Program-made: the position numbers and the translations under genes
The notes under the pieces: model-generated
Told to the model about the DNA's origin: nothing
The model's input: the letters and a program-made list of their open reading frames with translations, nothing else
Database searches by the model: none
From: Microbacterium sp. BR1
Lineage (GTDB): Bacteria; Actinomycetota; Actinomycetes; Actinomycetales; Microbacteriaceae
Length of the DNA stretch: 64,000 nt
Assembly: GCF_002812725.1 (NCBI RefSeq)
Contig: NZ_NMUN01000002.1
Coordinates: 368,961-432,960 of the forward strand
Direction: 5' to 3'
In this document: positions 30,193 to 38,926 of the stretch, in pieces
Layout: each line of letters starts with the position of its first letter
Position numbering within the stretch: position 1 is the first letter of the stretch

Positions 30193-30750
30193 TCAGCCGA
30201 GCTCGTCGAGCATGCGACGCTGCTCGTCGGTCAGGCCGTCCTTGAGTTCGCGGCGAGCGGATGCGTCCGCGCCCGGCGTGACCGAGGCATCCGTCGTCCC
30301 GCCAGACTTCGGCGCGCGCCCGAGCTTCGCCGAGGCGGAGTCATACACGCGTGCGGCGTGCTTCTCGACGCGGTCGTCGATCGCGTCGTAGATCGCCCAG
30401 GCGATCAGCAGGGCGATCGGCGGCACCACCCAACCCGAGAACCAGCCCTGGACGTGCACCGACGTGAGGAGCACGACCAGCACCCATACGATCACGGCCA
30501 CGATCAACACGAGAACGTACTGCGTGAGCTTCTCGCCGACCTTCGTGCGCTGGTTCGCCGAGCGCGCCGCCATACCCTGGAACCACTTCGTGATCAGGGG
30601 CTTGATCCACAGCGTCGCCGCGGTGAGCACGATCGAGCCCCAGAACGCGGCCCAGCCGACCGACACCGAGGCGAGCAGCAACCCGATCAGCCAGAGCACG
30701 ACGAGGTTGAACAGGTACAGCGAGACGAACCGCACGATCCACTTGCGCAT
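30193..30750 (-). CDS. Membrane protein of unknown function
   Basis: 185 residues. Two N-terminal membrane helices ('LYLFNLVVLWLIGLLLA', 'WAAFWGSIVLTAATLWI') are followed by a basic loop, then two more ('YVLVLIVAVIVWVLVVLLT', 'WVVPPIALLIAWAIYDAI'). The C-terminal soluble tail of about 65 residues ends in 'LTDEQRRMLDELG', similar to the short C-terminal SHOCT-like helices seen in many membrane proteins. The helix pattern resembles phage-holin-superfamily-like actinobacterial proteins, but no firm family is recognised. Leftward, convergent with folD. Confidence 0.82.
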   Translation of the reverse strand: MRKWIVRFVSLYLFNLVVLWLIGLLLASVSVGWAAFWGSIVLTAATLWIKPLITKWFQGMAARSANQRTKVGEKLTQYVLVLIVAVIVWVLVVLLTSVHVQGWFSGWVVPPIALLIAWAIYDAIDDRVEKHAARVYDSASAKLGRAPKSGGTTDASVTPGADASARRELKDGLTDEQRRMLDELG

Positions 30751-30876
30751 GGGTCCAGCGTGCCTGGTCTCACGTTTCGGCGCCAGTGCGACACTTCCGC
30801 TGCGTCGATCGATGCAGCCGATGTCGCGATCCGTGGCCGAAGCGTGACTCGACCGGGATCCGGCCAGCGCGGGCGT

Positions 30877-31671
30877 TCAGCCCAGGCGCACCAGGGCCGT
30901 CACGTCGTCGCGCGGCAGTTCGTCCACCACCGCGGTGACCTCGAGCGAACGGAAGTCGACGCGCCCGCGCTGCGTGGTCAGGAACGCGGTGTCGGATGCG
31001 TCGCGCCCGGTCGCGATGCGCACCATGCTGCTGCGCGGGGCGAGCGTCGTGGCATCCACGACGTGCCAGGCTCCGTCGACATAGGCCTCTGCGACGGCGT
31101 GGAAGTCCATCGGGGCGAGGCCCGGGGCGTAGACCGACACGAGCCGGGCCGGCACGTTCCGGGCGCGCAGCAGGGCCACGCACAGGTGCGCGTAATCGCG
31201 GCACACCCCCTGGCGGGCGAGCAAGGTGCGCACCGCTCCGTCGGTCGGCAGGCTCGATCCGCTCACGTACCACAGGCGCGTGCCCACCCATGAGCTCACC
31301 GCGTCGAGCAGGTCGACGCCCTCGAGCCCCGGGAACTCCGCGGCCGCGGTCGGCGCGAGCGTGTCCGACTCGCAGTAGCGGCTCGGGCGCAGGTACCGGA
31401 TCAGATCGGTCGGAACGAGCTGTTCCTCGGGCGTCCGTCCGAGGATCGTCGCCGTGTAGCTCGCCTCGAGATCGCCCGCGCCGACCTCGACACGGTGGAG
31501 GCGCGTGCCGTGCGAGTCGACGAGTTCTTCGGGCTCGATGGCGGCGCCGTTCACGCTCACGAGCAACCGCTCCGATGCCAGGTCGGCGCCCGCCGCGACC
31601 GCCATCGAGAAGATCAGCTCGGCCGGTTCGGTGACCGTGAGCGTCATGTGTGCGCCGACGTCTCGCTTCAT
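30877..31671 (-). CDS. Transglutaminase-like cysteine protease family protein
   Basis: 264 residues. An N-terminal beta domain ('KRDVGAHMTLTVTEPAELIFS') is followed by the transglutaminase core, with Cys in 'QGVCRDYAHL', His in 'DFHAVAEAYV' and Asp in 'WHVVDATTLAP': the Cys-His-Asp triad is complete. Bacterial members are thought to be peptidases or amidases rather than cross-linkers; the substrate is unknown. The ATG at 31671 matches the family's start. Divergent from the esterase gene, sharing a 137-base promoter region containing a TTGACA on the minus strand. Confidence 0.9.
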   Translation of the reverse strand: MKRDVGAHMTLTVTEPAELIFSMAVAAGADLASERLLVSVNGAAIEPEELVDSHGTRLHRVEVGAGDLEASYTATILGRTPEEQLVPTDLIRYLRPSRYCESDTLAPTAAAEFPGLEGVDLLDAVSSWVGTRLWYVSGSSLPTDGAVRTLLARQGVCRDYAHLCVALLRARNVPARLVSVYAPGLAPMDFHAVAEAYVDGAWHVVDATTLAPRSSMVRIATGRDASDTAFLTTQRGRVDFRSLEVTAVVDELPRDDVTALVRLG

Positions 31672-31808
31672 TCGTCGATCATCGCAGCGCGGTGTGTCAA
31701 CCGCGTGAACGGATGCCGGGGGTTGACGCTCCTCGCCGCTCCCTGTAGCGGGCCCGCGCCTCCCGGATCCGTCGCGTGGGCTGTGCCACACTGGCGCCGG
31801 AGGCGCAC

Positions 31809-32879
31809 ATGGTGGAGCACGTGACACGGCAGAACGAGGTCGGCCCCGAACACTCGGCCCGTCACAGGCCCCGGCACAGGTGGGTGCGGGTCCTGCTCTG
31901 GATAGGCATCCCGATCATCGCGATCCTGGTGGTGATCAGCATCGTCACGTCCGTCACGCCGTGGCCGTCGGCTATGGTCATCCGTTCGGTGTTCGAGCGC
32001 GGGGGAGCGGCCACGCTCGCCGAGATGGAGCCCTACGTTCCCGACACACCCCTGCGCGAGCTGCTCGATGTCGCATACGCCCCTGGCGGGTCCGATACGA
32101 CGATGGATGTCTTCACCCCGGCCGCCGAGGGAGAGGTGCTGCCGACCGTGGTGTGGGTGCACGGCGGGGCGTGGATCTCGGGCTCGAAGGCCGACGTGGC
32201 GCCCTACCTGCGCATCCTCGCGAACGAGGGGTACACGACGATCGGCGTGAACTACACGCTCGGTCCCGAGGGCGCTTATCCGATCGCGATCACTCAGCTG
32301 AACGACGCACTGGCGTACATCGACGCGAATGCGCAGGAGTTGGGCGTCGACGCATCCCGTATCGTCCTCGCCGGGGACTCCGCGGGTGGACAGATCGCCA
32401 GCCAGCTCGCTGTGCTGATGACGAACCCGCGGTACGCCGCCATCATGGGCGTGGACCCGGCGCTGCAACCCGATCAGCTGGTCGGTGCGATCCTCAACTG
32501 CGGGGTGTACAGCCTGCCCGCGATGGCCGAGCTCGACGGCATCGCGGCGTGGGGGTTCAAGGTCGCGCTCTGGGCGTACACGGGCACGAAGAACTGGTCG
32601 GCGTCGTACGAGGGCGCGACGATGTCGACGATCGAGTGGGTCACCGACGACTTCCCGCCGACCTACATCTCGGGTGGCAACGGCGACGGGCTGACGTGGC
32701 TGCAGTCGATCCCGATGTCGCAGCGTCTGCGCGATGTCGGAGTGGATGTCACGGAGCTCTTCTGGCCCGCGCAGCACGTTCCCGCCCTGCCGCACGAATA
32801 CCAGTTCCACCTGGATCTGCCCGAGGCGCGCGACGCGCTCGCCGCGACGATTGCGTACCTGGCGGACGTCACCCGCTGA
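31809..32879 (+). CDS. Membrane-anchored alpha/beta hydrolase (HSL-type esterase)
   Basis: 356 residues. A basic head of about 28 residues and one hydrophobic segment ('VLLWIGIPIIAILVVISIVT') anchor the enzyme, presumably facing outward. The catalytic domain has the oxyanion motif 'VWVHGGAWISGSK', the nucleophile elbow 'LAGDSAGGQIASQ', and Asp and His near 'GGNGDGLTW' and 'WPAQHVPALPHEYQF'. This is the pattern of the hormone-sensitive-lipase/carboxylesterase group. GGAGG lies six bases upstream of the ATG at 31809. Divergent from the transglutaminase-like gene. Confidence 0.9.
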   Translation: MVEHVTRQNEVGPEHSARHRPRHRWVRVLLWIGIPIIAILVVISIVTSVTPWPSAMVIRSVFERGGAATLAEMEPYVPDTPLRELLDVAYAPGGSDTTMDVFTPAAEGEVLPTVVWVHGGAWISGSKADVAPYLRILANEGYTTIGVNYTLGPEGAYPIAITQLNDALAYIDANAQELGVDASRIVLAGDSAGGQIASQLAVLMTNPRYAAIMGVDPALQPDQLVGAILNCGVYSLPAMAELDGIAAWGFKVALWAYTGTKNWSASYEGATMSTIEWVTDDFPPTYISGGNGDGLTWLQSIPMSQRLRDVGVDVTELFWPAQHVPALPHEYQFHLDLPEARDALAATIAYLADVTR

Positions 32880-32940
32880 GCGCGGCAACCGCTTCGCGTG
32901 TCAGGATGCGTAGAGACATCCGCGCCCGAAAGGACTCCCC

Positions 32941-33399
32941 ATGGCATCCCTCCCTCCGCTTTCCGCACTGCGCCGCGTCGGTGGACTCACGGTCGCGGCG
33001 GGCACGTTGCTCGCGGTGGCGGGCTCGGGTGCCTGGCTCGCCGTGACGAAGCAGCTGCGCGCCGAGAAGATCTCGGTGCCCGGCAACGCGCCGATTCTGG
33101 CGGGCAAGCCCGTGCAAGACCCGGTCACCGCCTACGTCGAGGCTGTCGTGATCAAGGGCAACGCCGAGCGCGGCGCCGGGGGGCGGACGTTCGCCGACAT
33201 CAGCGAGGCGCTCCGTCACGTCGAGAAGGGCAGCGACGAGGAGGGCAAGCTGCGCGGTCAGAGCGCGTCGCTCGCGACGGCGGCATCGCTGCGGACGGCG
33301 CTCATGACCTCCGTGCTCGCGTACGGGGTGAGCGCACTCGTGGCCGCGCTCGGCGCATTCTTCGTGATCGTCGGGTCGCAGCTGCGCCGCATCTCGTGA
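32941..33399 (+). CDS. Small membrane protein of unknown function
   Basis: 152 residues: an N-terminal hydrophobic helix (about 13-35), an extracytoplasmic region of about 70 residues ('PVQDPVTAYVEAVVIKGNAERGAGGRTFADIS'-like) and a C-terminal helix (about 120-145, 'SALVAALGAFFVIVGSQLR'). Similar actinobacterial proteins are often mislabelled as 'LigA'; I see no dioxygenase features. AAAGGA precedes the ATG. It follows the esterase by 61 bases and may be co-transcribed. Confidence 0.82.
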   Translation: MASLPPLSALRRVGGLTVAAGTLLAVAGSGAWLAVTKQLRAEKISVPGNAPILAGKPVQDPVTAYVEAVVIKGNAERGAGGRTFADISEALRHVEKGSDEEGKLRGQSASLATAASLRTALMTSVLAYGVSALVAALGAFFVIVGSQLRRIS

Positions 33400-33449
33400 C
33401 CTTGGCGTGGGAGAGTCGCGCCGGGGGCTGACCCGACGCGACCCGCGGA

Positions 33450-35417
33450 TCAGCGCACCTGCGCGCTGATCACGCTCATCACCATCGTGTCGGCGAGTGT
33501 CGTGGTGTCCCCGACATCCCGTCCCTCGGCGACGTCGCGCAGCAGGCGCCGCATGATCTTGCCGGAGCGCGTCTTCGGCAGCTCGGCGACGATGTAGACG
33601 TCGCGCGGGCGCGCGATCGGCCCGATCTGCTCGCCGACCCAGGCCCTCAGTCCCTGCGCGAGGCCGTCGGGCGAGTGCTTGTCGAGGTAGCTCTGCTTGA
33701 TGATCACGAACGCCACGACCGCCTGGCCGGTGGTCTCATCGGATGCCCCGACCACCGCGGCCTCGGCCGTTGCCTCGTGCGCGACGAGCGCCGACTCGAT
33801 CTCGGCGGTCGACAGGCGGTGGCCCGAGACGTTCATCACGTCGTCGACCCGGCCGAGCAGCCAGATGTCGCCGTCATCGTCGAGTCGCGCGCCGTCTCCC
33901 GCGAAGTAGAAGCCCTGGTCGGCAAACTTTTCCCAATAGGTCTCGACGTAGCGATCAGGGTCGCCCCAGATGCCGCGCAGCATGCTCGGCCACGGCTCGG
34001 TCGCGACGAGCAGCCCGCCATTCCCGGTGCCGACGTGCTCGCCCGCGTCGTCGACCACATCGATCGTGATGCCCGGGATCGGCACCTGCGCGCTGCCCGG
34101 CTTCGTCGTCGTCACGGCGGGCAGCGCCGAGATCATGATCGCGCCCGTCTCGGTCTGCCACCACGTGTCGACGATCGGTGTCTTGTTCGCGCCGATCACC
34201 TCGCGGTACCACATCCACGCCTCGGGGTTGATGGGTTCGCCCACCGAACCGAGCACGCGCAGGCTCGACAGGTCGAACTTCTGCGGAATCGCGCGCCCGA
34301 GCTTCATGAACGAGCGGATGGCGGTGGGCGCGGTGTAGAAGATGGTCACGCCGTACTTTTCGATGATCTCCCACCAGCGGCCCGGGTGCGGGGTGTCGGG
34401 CGTGCCCTCGTAGATCACCTGCGTGGCGCCGTTGGCGAGGGGCCCGTACGCGACGTACGAGTGTCCGGTGATCCATCCGACGTCCGCGGTGCACCAGTAG
34501 ACGTCGGTCTCTGGGCGCAGGTCGAAGACGTTCCGGTGCGTGAAGGCGGCCTGGGTGAGGTATCCGCCCGACGTGTGCAGGATGCCCTTCGGCTTACCCG
34601 TCGTCCCCGACGTATAGAGGATGAAGAGGGGGTTCTCGGCGGGGAAGGGCTGCGCCTCGTGATCAGCGGATGCTGCGGGCACCGCCTCGTGCCACCACAC
34701 GTCGCGTCCCTCGGTCCACTCGACGTCGTTCTCGCCGCGACGCACCACGAGCACGTGCTCGACGCTCGCCTGCACGCCTGAGCCGTTGCGGTCGGCGAGT
34801 GCCATGTCGACGGCGGGCTTGAGGGGAGAGACCTTGCCCTTGCGGTAGCCGCCATCCGCGGTGATGACGACCTTCGCGCCCGCGTCGTCGATGCGCGAGC
34901 GCAGGCTGTCGGCCGAGAATCCACCGAAGATGACCGAGTGGATGGCGCCCAGGCGCGCGACGGCGAGCATCGACGCGACGGCCTCGGGGATCATCGGCAG
35001 GTAGATCGCGACCCGGTCTCCGGCCTCGACACCGAGTTCTTGCAGGACGTTGGCGGCGCGCTTGACCTCGTCCGTCAGCTCGGCGTATGTGATGCGGCGC
35101 TCGTCGCCGAGTTCGCCCTCCCAGTACAGGGCGATGCGCTCGCCGTTGCCGGCCTCGACGTGGCGGTCGAGGCAGTTGTACGCGACGTTCAGTTCGCCGT
35201 CATCGAACCACTTCGCGAAGGGCGGGTTCGACCAGTCCAGCGTGCGTGTGAACGGCTTCGACCAGTGCAGCAGATCGTGGGCCTGATCAGCCCAGAAACC
35301 CTCACGATCGTCGGCGGCACTCTCGTAGAGGGCCTGGGCGGGGCCTGCATCGGCGAAGCCCTCCGGCGGGGCGAAGTGTCGCGTCTCATTGTAGAGGTGG
35401 TCGATCTGGCTGGACAT
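33450..35417 (-). CDS. acs: Acetyl-CoA synthetase (AMP-forming)
   Basis: 655 residues, full length. ANL-superfamily motifs: 'ILYTSGTTGKPKG' (P-loop), 'WWQTETGAI', 'YFAGDGARLDDDG' and the acetyl-regulated Lys in 'KTRSGKIMRRLLR' near the C-terminus. Activates acetate to acetyl-CoA via acetyl-AMP. The start at 35417 has AAAGGAG upstream; an in-frame ATG nine codons further out lacks this. In mycobacteria acs also sits beside the tad-type locus, supporting conserved order. The final Lys is the usual site of Pat/CobB regulation. Confidence 0.97.
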   Translation of the reverse strand: MSSQIDHLYNETRHFAPPEGFADAGPAQALYESAADDREGFWADQAHDLLHWSKPFTRTLDWSNPPFAKWFDDGELNVAYNCLDRHVEAGNGERIALYWEGELGDERRITYAELTDEVKRAANVLQELGVEAGDRVAIYLPMIPEAVASMLAVARLGAIHSVIFGGFSADSLRSRIDDAGAKVVITADGGYRKGKVSPLKPAVDMALADRNGSGVQASVEHVLVVRRGENDVEWTEGRDVWWHEAVPAASADHEAQPFPAENPLFILYTSGTTGKPKGILHTSGGYLTQAAFTHRNVFDLRPETDVYWCTADVGWITGHSYVAYGPLANGATQVIYEGTPDTPHPGRWWEIIEKYGVTIFYTAPTAIRSFMKLGRAIPQKFDLSSLRVLGSVGEPINPEAWMWYREVIGANKTPIVDTWWQTETGAIMISALPAVTTTKPGSAQVPIPGITIDVVDDAGEHVGTGNGGLLVATEPWPSMLRGIWGDPDRYVETYWEKFADQGFYFAGDGARLDDDGDIWLLGRVDDVMNVSGHRLSTAEIESALVAHEATAEAAVVGASDETTGQAVVAFVIIKQSYLDKHSPDGLAQGLRAWVGEQIGPIARPRDVYIVAELPKTRSGKIMRRLLRDVAEGRDVGDTTTLADTMVMSVISAQVR

Positions 35418-35640
35418 GGATGCGCGCTCCTTTGTGCGTGTCACCTGCGGCGCTCGGGGACGCCGGGGATCGTGTGTGCGAATTTACCGGCGACGTCCGC
35501 GGCGAGACTACCGCCGAAAGTCGGTGTCTCGCGTGCGGGGCGGCGCGGCACGTGCACGCAGATTGCGGCGTTCCTGAGAATTCCGACTGATATACCGCCT
35601 GATCTGCCCGAATCGGGTCGGTCGGGTCGAATTACATGCG

Positions 35641-35750
35641 TATGCTTTTCGCGGCCGAACATTCGATTCTGGCATCGCGGCGTCCCCTTGTGCGGACGTC
35701 GCACGGCGGCATCCCGTTCCCCCCACGGGATGCCGCCTTCTTCTTTTTCC
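35641..35750 (+). ncRNA. Candidate small RNA ending at an orphan terminator
   Basis: An extended -10 box, TGCG-TATGCT (35637-35646), is followed about 60 bases later by a strong intrinsic terminator. An RNA starting near 35653 would be about 95-100 nt, with a GCGTCC/GGACGT hairpin ahead of the terminator. There is no plausible -35 and no ribosome-binding site or conserved peptide. A coding frame exists across it but looks random. Confidence 0.35.
35705..35750 (+). terminator. Strong rho-independent terminator with no upstream gene
   Basis: GGCGGCATCCCGT (35705-35717), loop TCCCCCC, ACGGGATGCCGCC (35725-35737), then TTCTTCTTTTTCC. The 13-bp stem is perfect and has the only good U-tract seen in the window. 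The adjacent acs gene runs the other way, so the terminator must stop a short rightward transcript or antisense RNA. Confidence 0.85.
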
Positions 35751-35955
35751 TCTTCCGCGGACCTGCCATCCGCACGACCGCGGTGCAGACACGCGGCGGA
35801 TCGGCCCCGTACGCCGATGTGTCGAATTTTGATCGTGCGGATGGCACGGGCCACGCGCCTGGTGCCGGTCCTCCCCAGGCGGTGGGCATGCGGCTGGTCC
35901 CCCGGAACGGCGTCTCTCTGGGGTGGGGGCGGTCCTGGTTTCCTAGCCTCGCTGC

Positions 35956-37167
35956 ATGCCCCCTCCTCCGTTCGTGCCCGCGCCGCCGAGCACCGCCGCT
36001 CGCCAGCCGGTTCCGGGATCGGCTCCGACGGCGACGCCTCGCAGAGGAGCGGATGGCTTTGTGCCGGTTCTCAGGGATGGTGTTCCACAGGACCTGACCC
36101 CGGGGTTGCGAAGTCGGGCGGTCGGGAGATACGGCGCTGGGGCGTCCGGAGTGGGTGCCGGACCCAGCGCTGCCGGATTCAGCGCTGCCGGATTCAGCGC
36201 TGCCGAGGAATCCCGGCCATCCGAGCATCCGCCGCAACTCGCTCCGCTGGTGGCGTACCTCGACGATCCTCATGTGACGGATGTCTTCGTCAACGGCTCT
36301 CGCGGACTCTGGACCGATCGGGGTGCGGGGGCGATCCGCGACCCGCTGTGGCGTGCCGACGAGGATGCCGTGCGCGAACTCGCGCTTGCGTTGATCGGGC
36401 TCGGCGGGCGACACGTCGATGAGGCCAGCCCGTGCGTGGACGTGCGGTTGGCGTCCGGGATGCGCATTCACGCCGTTCTGCCGCCCATCTCGACGGCCGG
36501 GACGACGCTTTCGATCCGCATCCCGCGGGTCGTGCGGCCGACGCTCGACGATCTCGACGAGCGGGGGATGTTCCGCACTCGGCCTGGTTCTGCCGCGTGG
36601 CTCCGTTCGCTCGTCGCCGACCGTGTCAATGTGCTCGTCACCGGTGCCGCGGGCAGCGGCAAGACGACGCTGCTCGCAGCGCTGCTTTCCGCGGCTCCGG
36701 CATCCGAACGCATCGTGACGATCGAGGACGTCGCCGAACTGACGATCGCTCACCCGCACCACATCGCGTTGGAGGCTCGACAACCGAATCTCGAGGGTGC
36801 GGGCGGCATCGGGCTCGCCCGCCTCGTCCGCGAAGCACTGCGGATGCGTCCCGATCGGCTCGTGCTGGGGGAGTGTCGGGGTGATGAGGTGCGCGAGTTG
36901 CTCGCCGCGCTCAACACGGGTCACGACGGGGGTGCGGGTACCGTCCATGCCAGCGGATTGCGCGAAGTGCCGGCCCGGCTCGAGGCGCTCGGGGCGCTCG
37001 CGGGCCTCGATGATGCCGCCCTGGCCCGGCAGGCCGTCAGCGCGATCGGGGCCGTTGTGCACGTCGGTCGCGCAGAAGACGGCACCCGCACCCTGGTGGG
37101 CGCGGGGCACCTCAGTCTCGAGAACGGGCGGCTCGCGATCGTGGAGCAGGCGCCGTGGCGCTCGTGA
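35956..37167 (+). CDS. Tad/VirB11-type secretion ATPase (CpaF/TadA family)
   Basis: 403 residues. A low-complexity N-terminus (about 1-90) includes a triple 15-bp repeat. The VirB11/TadA domain follows: 'YLDDPHVTDVFVNGSRGLW', 'VRLASGMRIHAVLPP', Walker A 'GAAGSGKTTL' from residue 230, 'IEDVAELTI', and the His box region 'LVLGECRGDEVRELLAALNTGHDGGAGTVHA'. It powers assembly of a tad-like pilus. First gene of the locus; in mycobacteria the equivalent cluster (Rv3660c-Rv3654c) starts with an ssd gene, absent here. TAGCCT (35944-35949) ends six bases before the ATG: leaderless. The next gene overlaps. Confidence 0.93.
   Translation: MPPPPFVPAPPSTAARQPVPGSAPTATPRRGADGFVPVLRDGVPQDLTPGLRSRAVGRYGAGASGVGAGPSAAGFSAAGFSAAEESRPSEHPPQLAPLVAYLDDPHVTDVFVNGSRGLWTDRGAGAIRDPLWRADEDAVRELALALIGLGGRHVDEASPCVDVRLASGMRIHAVLPPISTAGTTLSIRIPRVVRPTLDDLDERGMFRTRPGSAAWLRSLVADRVNVLVTGAAGSGKTTLLAALLSAAPASERIVTIEDVAELTIAHPHHIALEARQPNLEGAGGIGLARLVREALRMRPDRLVLGECRGDEVRELLAALNTGHDGGAGTVHASGLREVPARLEALGALAGLDDAALARQAVSAIGAVVHVGRAEDGTRTLVGAGHLSLENGRLAIVEQAPWRS
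36161..36205 (+). repeat. Three 15-bp tandem repeats inside the tad ATPase gene
   Basis: Three consecutive copies of a 15-base unit (gattcagcgctgccg type, the first with a two-base difference) encode a Phe/Pro-Ser-Ala-Ala-Gly pentapeptide repeat in the N-terminal low-complexity region, ahead of the ATPase fold. Copy number could vary without a frameshift. Confidence 0.9.
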
Positions 37168-38084
37168 GGCGTCGCGCCGCGGCCGAGCGGGACACGGGTC
37201 CCGCCGAGGTCGCCGAGGTCGCGCGTCGTGCGGCGGTCCTGCTGCAGGCGGGCGTCGCGCCGCTCGCCGTCTGGCAGTACCTGGCCGAGCGGGATGCCCC
37301 GGCAGCGGCCGTGCTCGCCGATCTCGACCGGGGAGTGCCCGTCGCGGCCGCAATCGCAGCTCGGGGGCAGTCGTGGCGCGAGCTGGCGGTCGCGTGGGCT
37401 GTGGCATCCGCGGTTGGTGCGGCGCTCGCCGAGGCGTTGCGTTCGTTCGCACTCGGCTTGCGGGACGCTGCCGAAGCGCGAGACGACGTGACCGTCGCCC
37501 TCGCTGAGCCCGCTGCGACGGCGCGACTGATGCTGTGGTTACCGGCGGTCGGGTTGCTGATGGGCGTCGCTCTCGGGTTCGACACCCTCGGCATCCTGTT
37601 CACCGATCCTCGGGGGATCGCGTGCCTCGTGGCCGGACTGGCGCTCGTCGTCGGTGCGCGAGTGTGGACGGTCCGCCTCATCGGGCGCGCGCGACCTGAG
37701 CCGGGTCTTCCGGGTCTCGACGCCGAGCTGTTCGCGATCGCTCTGAGCGGGGGGGCATCGATCGACGCTGCTGCGGTGCACATCGGCCGAGCGCGCGCGG
37801 CCGTGAACCCGGGCGGTGACGACGTGCAGGCGGACATCCCTCCGGCCGTGCAAGACGTGCTTGACCTATCGCGCGCGGCGGGCGTCCCCGCCGTCGAGCT
37901 GCTCCGCGCCGAGTCGGCGAGCGCGCGTCATCGCGCCCGCGTGGACGGCCGACTTCGTGCCTCGAAACTCGGGACCCGATTGCTGTTGCCCCTCGGGATC
38001 TGCACGCTCCCGTCCTTCCTCCTCCTCGCTGTCGCCCCGCTCGTGCTGTCGATTCTCGACACGACCGACCTGCCCGCGCTCTAG
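37155..38084 (+). CDS. Type II secretion system F-type membrane protein (TadB/TadC-like)
   Basis: 309 residues. The protein has a short T2SSF-like segment near the N-terminus ('AVLLQAGVAPLAVWQYLAER'), two central membrane helices (about 115-175) and a second T2SSF domain ('LDAELFAIALSGGASIDAAAVHIGRAR', 'LLRAESASARHR'), ending in a last helix (about 280-305). It should be the inner-membrane platform of the tad pilus. The GTG at 37155 has GGAG nine bases upstream and overlaps the ATPase gene by 13 bases; another GTG at 37164 overlaps by four but is too far from the ribosome-binding site. Confidence 0.88.
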   Translation: MALVRRRAAAERDTGPAEVAEVARRAAVLLQAGVAPLAVWQYLAERDAPAAAVLADLDRGVPVAAAIAARGQSWRELAVAWAVASAVGAALAEALRSFALGLRDAAEARDDVTVALAEPAATARLMLWLPAVGLLMGVALGFDTLGILFTDPRGIACLVAGLALVVGARVWTVRLIGRARPEPGLPGLDAELFAIALSGGASIDAAAVHIGRARAAVNPGGDDVQADIPPAVQDVLDLSRAAGVPAVELLRAESASARHRARVDGRLRASKLGTRLLLPLGICTLPSFLLLAVAPLVLSILDTTDLPAL

Positions 38085-38097
38085 AGAAAGGACCCAG

Positions 38098-38160
38098 CCG
38101 CCCCACCGCGCCGCCCGCCCACCGCACGCACCCGCCCGCCCGCCCGCCCCACCGCACCAC
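38098..38160. repeat. C-rich tract with potential G-quadruplex on the minus strand
   Basis: The 192-base gap before the pilin gene contains a CCCG-repeat tract. CCCGCCCGCCCGCCCGCCCC (38131-38150) is five C-runs separated by single G, so the minus strand has five G-runs with one-base loops. It lies between the platform gene and the pilin-like gene. Confidence 0.7.
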
Positions 38161-38276
38161 CGGCAGTTGTTGTCCGTTGCGGCTGCGGATGACGGCAACA
38201 AGTGCCAGGCGAACCCACCGTGTGTCCCGGATGACGGGGCCATTGTTCGAACCCACCACTTATAGAGAGGTACATC

Positions 38277-38480
38277 ATGAAAGATCCCTTCAGCCCCCGC
38301 GCCGTTCGCGCCGCGCGCCGCCGCCTGCTCGACGACGAAACCGGAGCGGCTACAGCCGAATACGCGATTGCCACGATGGCTGCGGTCGCATTTGCGGGGT
38401 TGCTCGTCGTGATCATGCGCAGCGACGAGGTGCGCGGCATCCTGACCGATCTCGTCCGGCGTGCTCTGACGGTGGCGTGA
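38277..38480 (+). CDS. DUF4244 small pilin-like membrane protein
   Basis: 67 residues. A basic head ('RAVRAARRRLLDDETGAATAEYAIATMAAVAFAGLL') precedes one hydrophobic helix. The 'ETGAATAEYAI' junction resembles the prepilin cleavage and assembly region of Flp-type pilins (G followed by ...E at about +5). It matches the DUF4244 family found only in actinobacterial tad loci, and is the likely major pilin subunit. AGAGAGG lies six bases before the ATG. The next gene overlaps by four bases (GTGA). Confidence 0.92.
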   Translation: MKDPFSPRAVRAARRRLLDDETGAATAEYAIATMAAVAFAGLLVVIMRSDEVRGILTDLVRRALTVA

Positions 38481-38878
38481 GCGTGCGCTGTGGCCAGGAC
38501 GGCGGGTCCCACGGTCATCGCTGCGACCGATGCAGCCGGGCTCCGCTCGATGACCGGGGCTCGGTCGCGGCCGAGTTCGCGGTGACCCTTCCCGCCGCTC
38601 TGCTCGTGATCGTCGTGGGCGTCGCCGCGCTGGCGGCGGGGTCGCAGACGGTGCGTTTGCAGGGAGCAGCGGCGGATGCTGCTCGCCTGATCGCGCGCGG
38701 AGAGCCAGAGCCCGCTGACGCCCTGGTCGGCCGCCTGGCCGGGGGCGCCGACCTGCAGATCGATGAGGGTGATCGGCTCGTCTGTGTGACACTCACGTCC
38801 CCGGTCGCGGTGCCCGGCCTCGCCGCGACGGGACTGGATGTCTCAGCCCGAGCCTGCGCCGCGGCGGGCGGACGATGA
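38477..38878 (+). CDS. TadE-like pseudopilin
   Basis: 133 residues. After an N-terminal head with Cys and His residues ('CDRC'), the TadE signature 'DRGSVAAEFAVTLPAALLVIVV' gives one membrane helix with the conserved Glu. The soluble C-terminal domain contains two further cysteines that could pair. Minor pilin of the tad system. The GTG start overlaps the stop of the DUF4244 gene. The head is longer than usual, so a downstream start is possible but no better ribosome-binding site is present. Confidence 0.88.
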   Translation: MSVRCGQDGGSHGHRCDRCSRAPLDDRGSVAAEFAVTLPAALLVIVVGVAALAAGSQTVRLQGAAADAARLIARGEPEPADALVGRLAGGADLQIDEGDRLVCVTLTSPVAVPGLAATGLDVSARACAAAGGR

Positions 38879-38926
38879 TGCTCGGCACCGCGGCGGCCCG
38901 CCGCTGATGCCCCGCGCTGCGCTGGA

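Larger units (their letters stand above)
35418..35955. other. 538-base gap between acs and the tad locus
   Basis: Holds the leftward acs promoter region, a rightward terminator at 35705-35750 with no gene in front of it (see the small-RNA candidate), GC-rich sequence without a supportable coding frame, and the TAGCCT -10 box (35944-35949) of the first tad gene. Open frames here lack ribosome-binding sites and homology I recognise. Confidence 0.6.

Noticed and set aside
32941..33399. Annotation as aromatic ring-opening dioxygenase LigA
   Set aside because: The protein is a two-helix membrane protein without metal-binding motifs; that label is a common propagated error.
35636..36097. Open frame across the orphan terminator before the tad locus
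   Set aside because: It reads through a strong intrinsic terminator, encodes a run of Phe from the U-tract and has no start signal.
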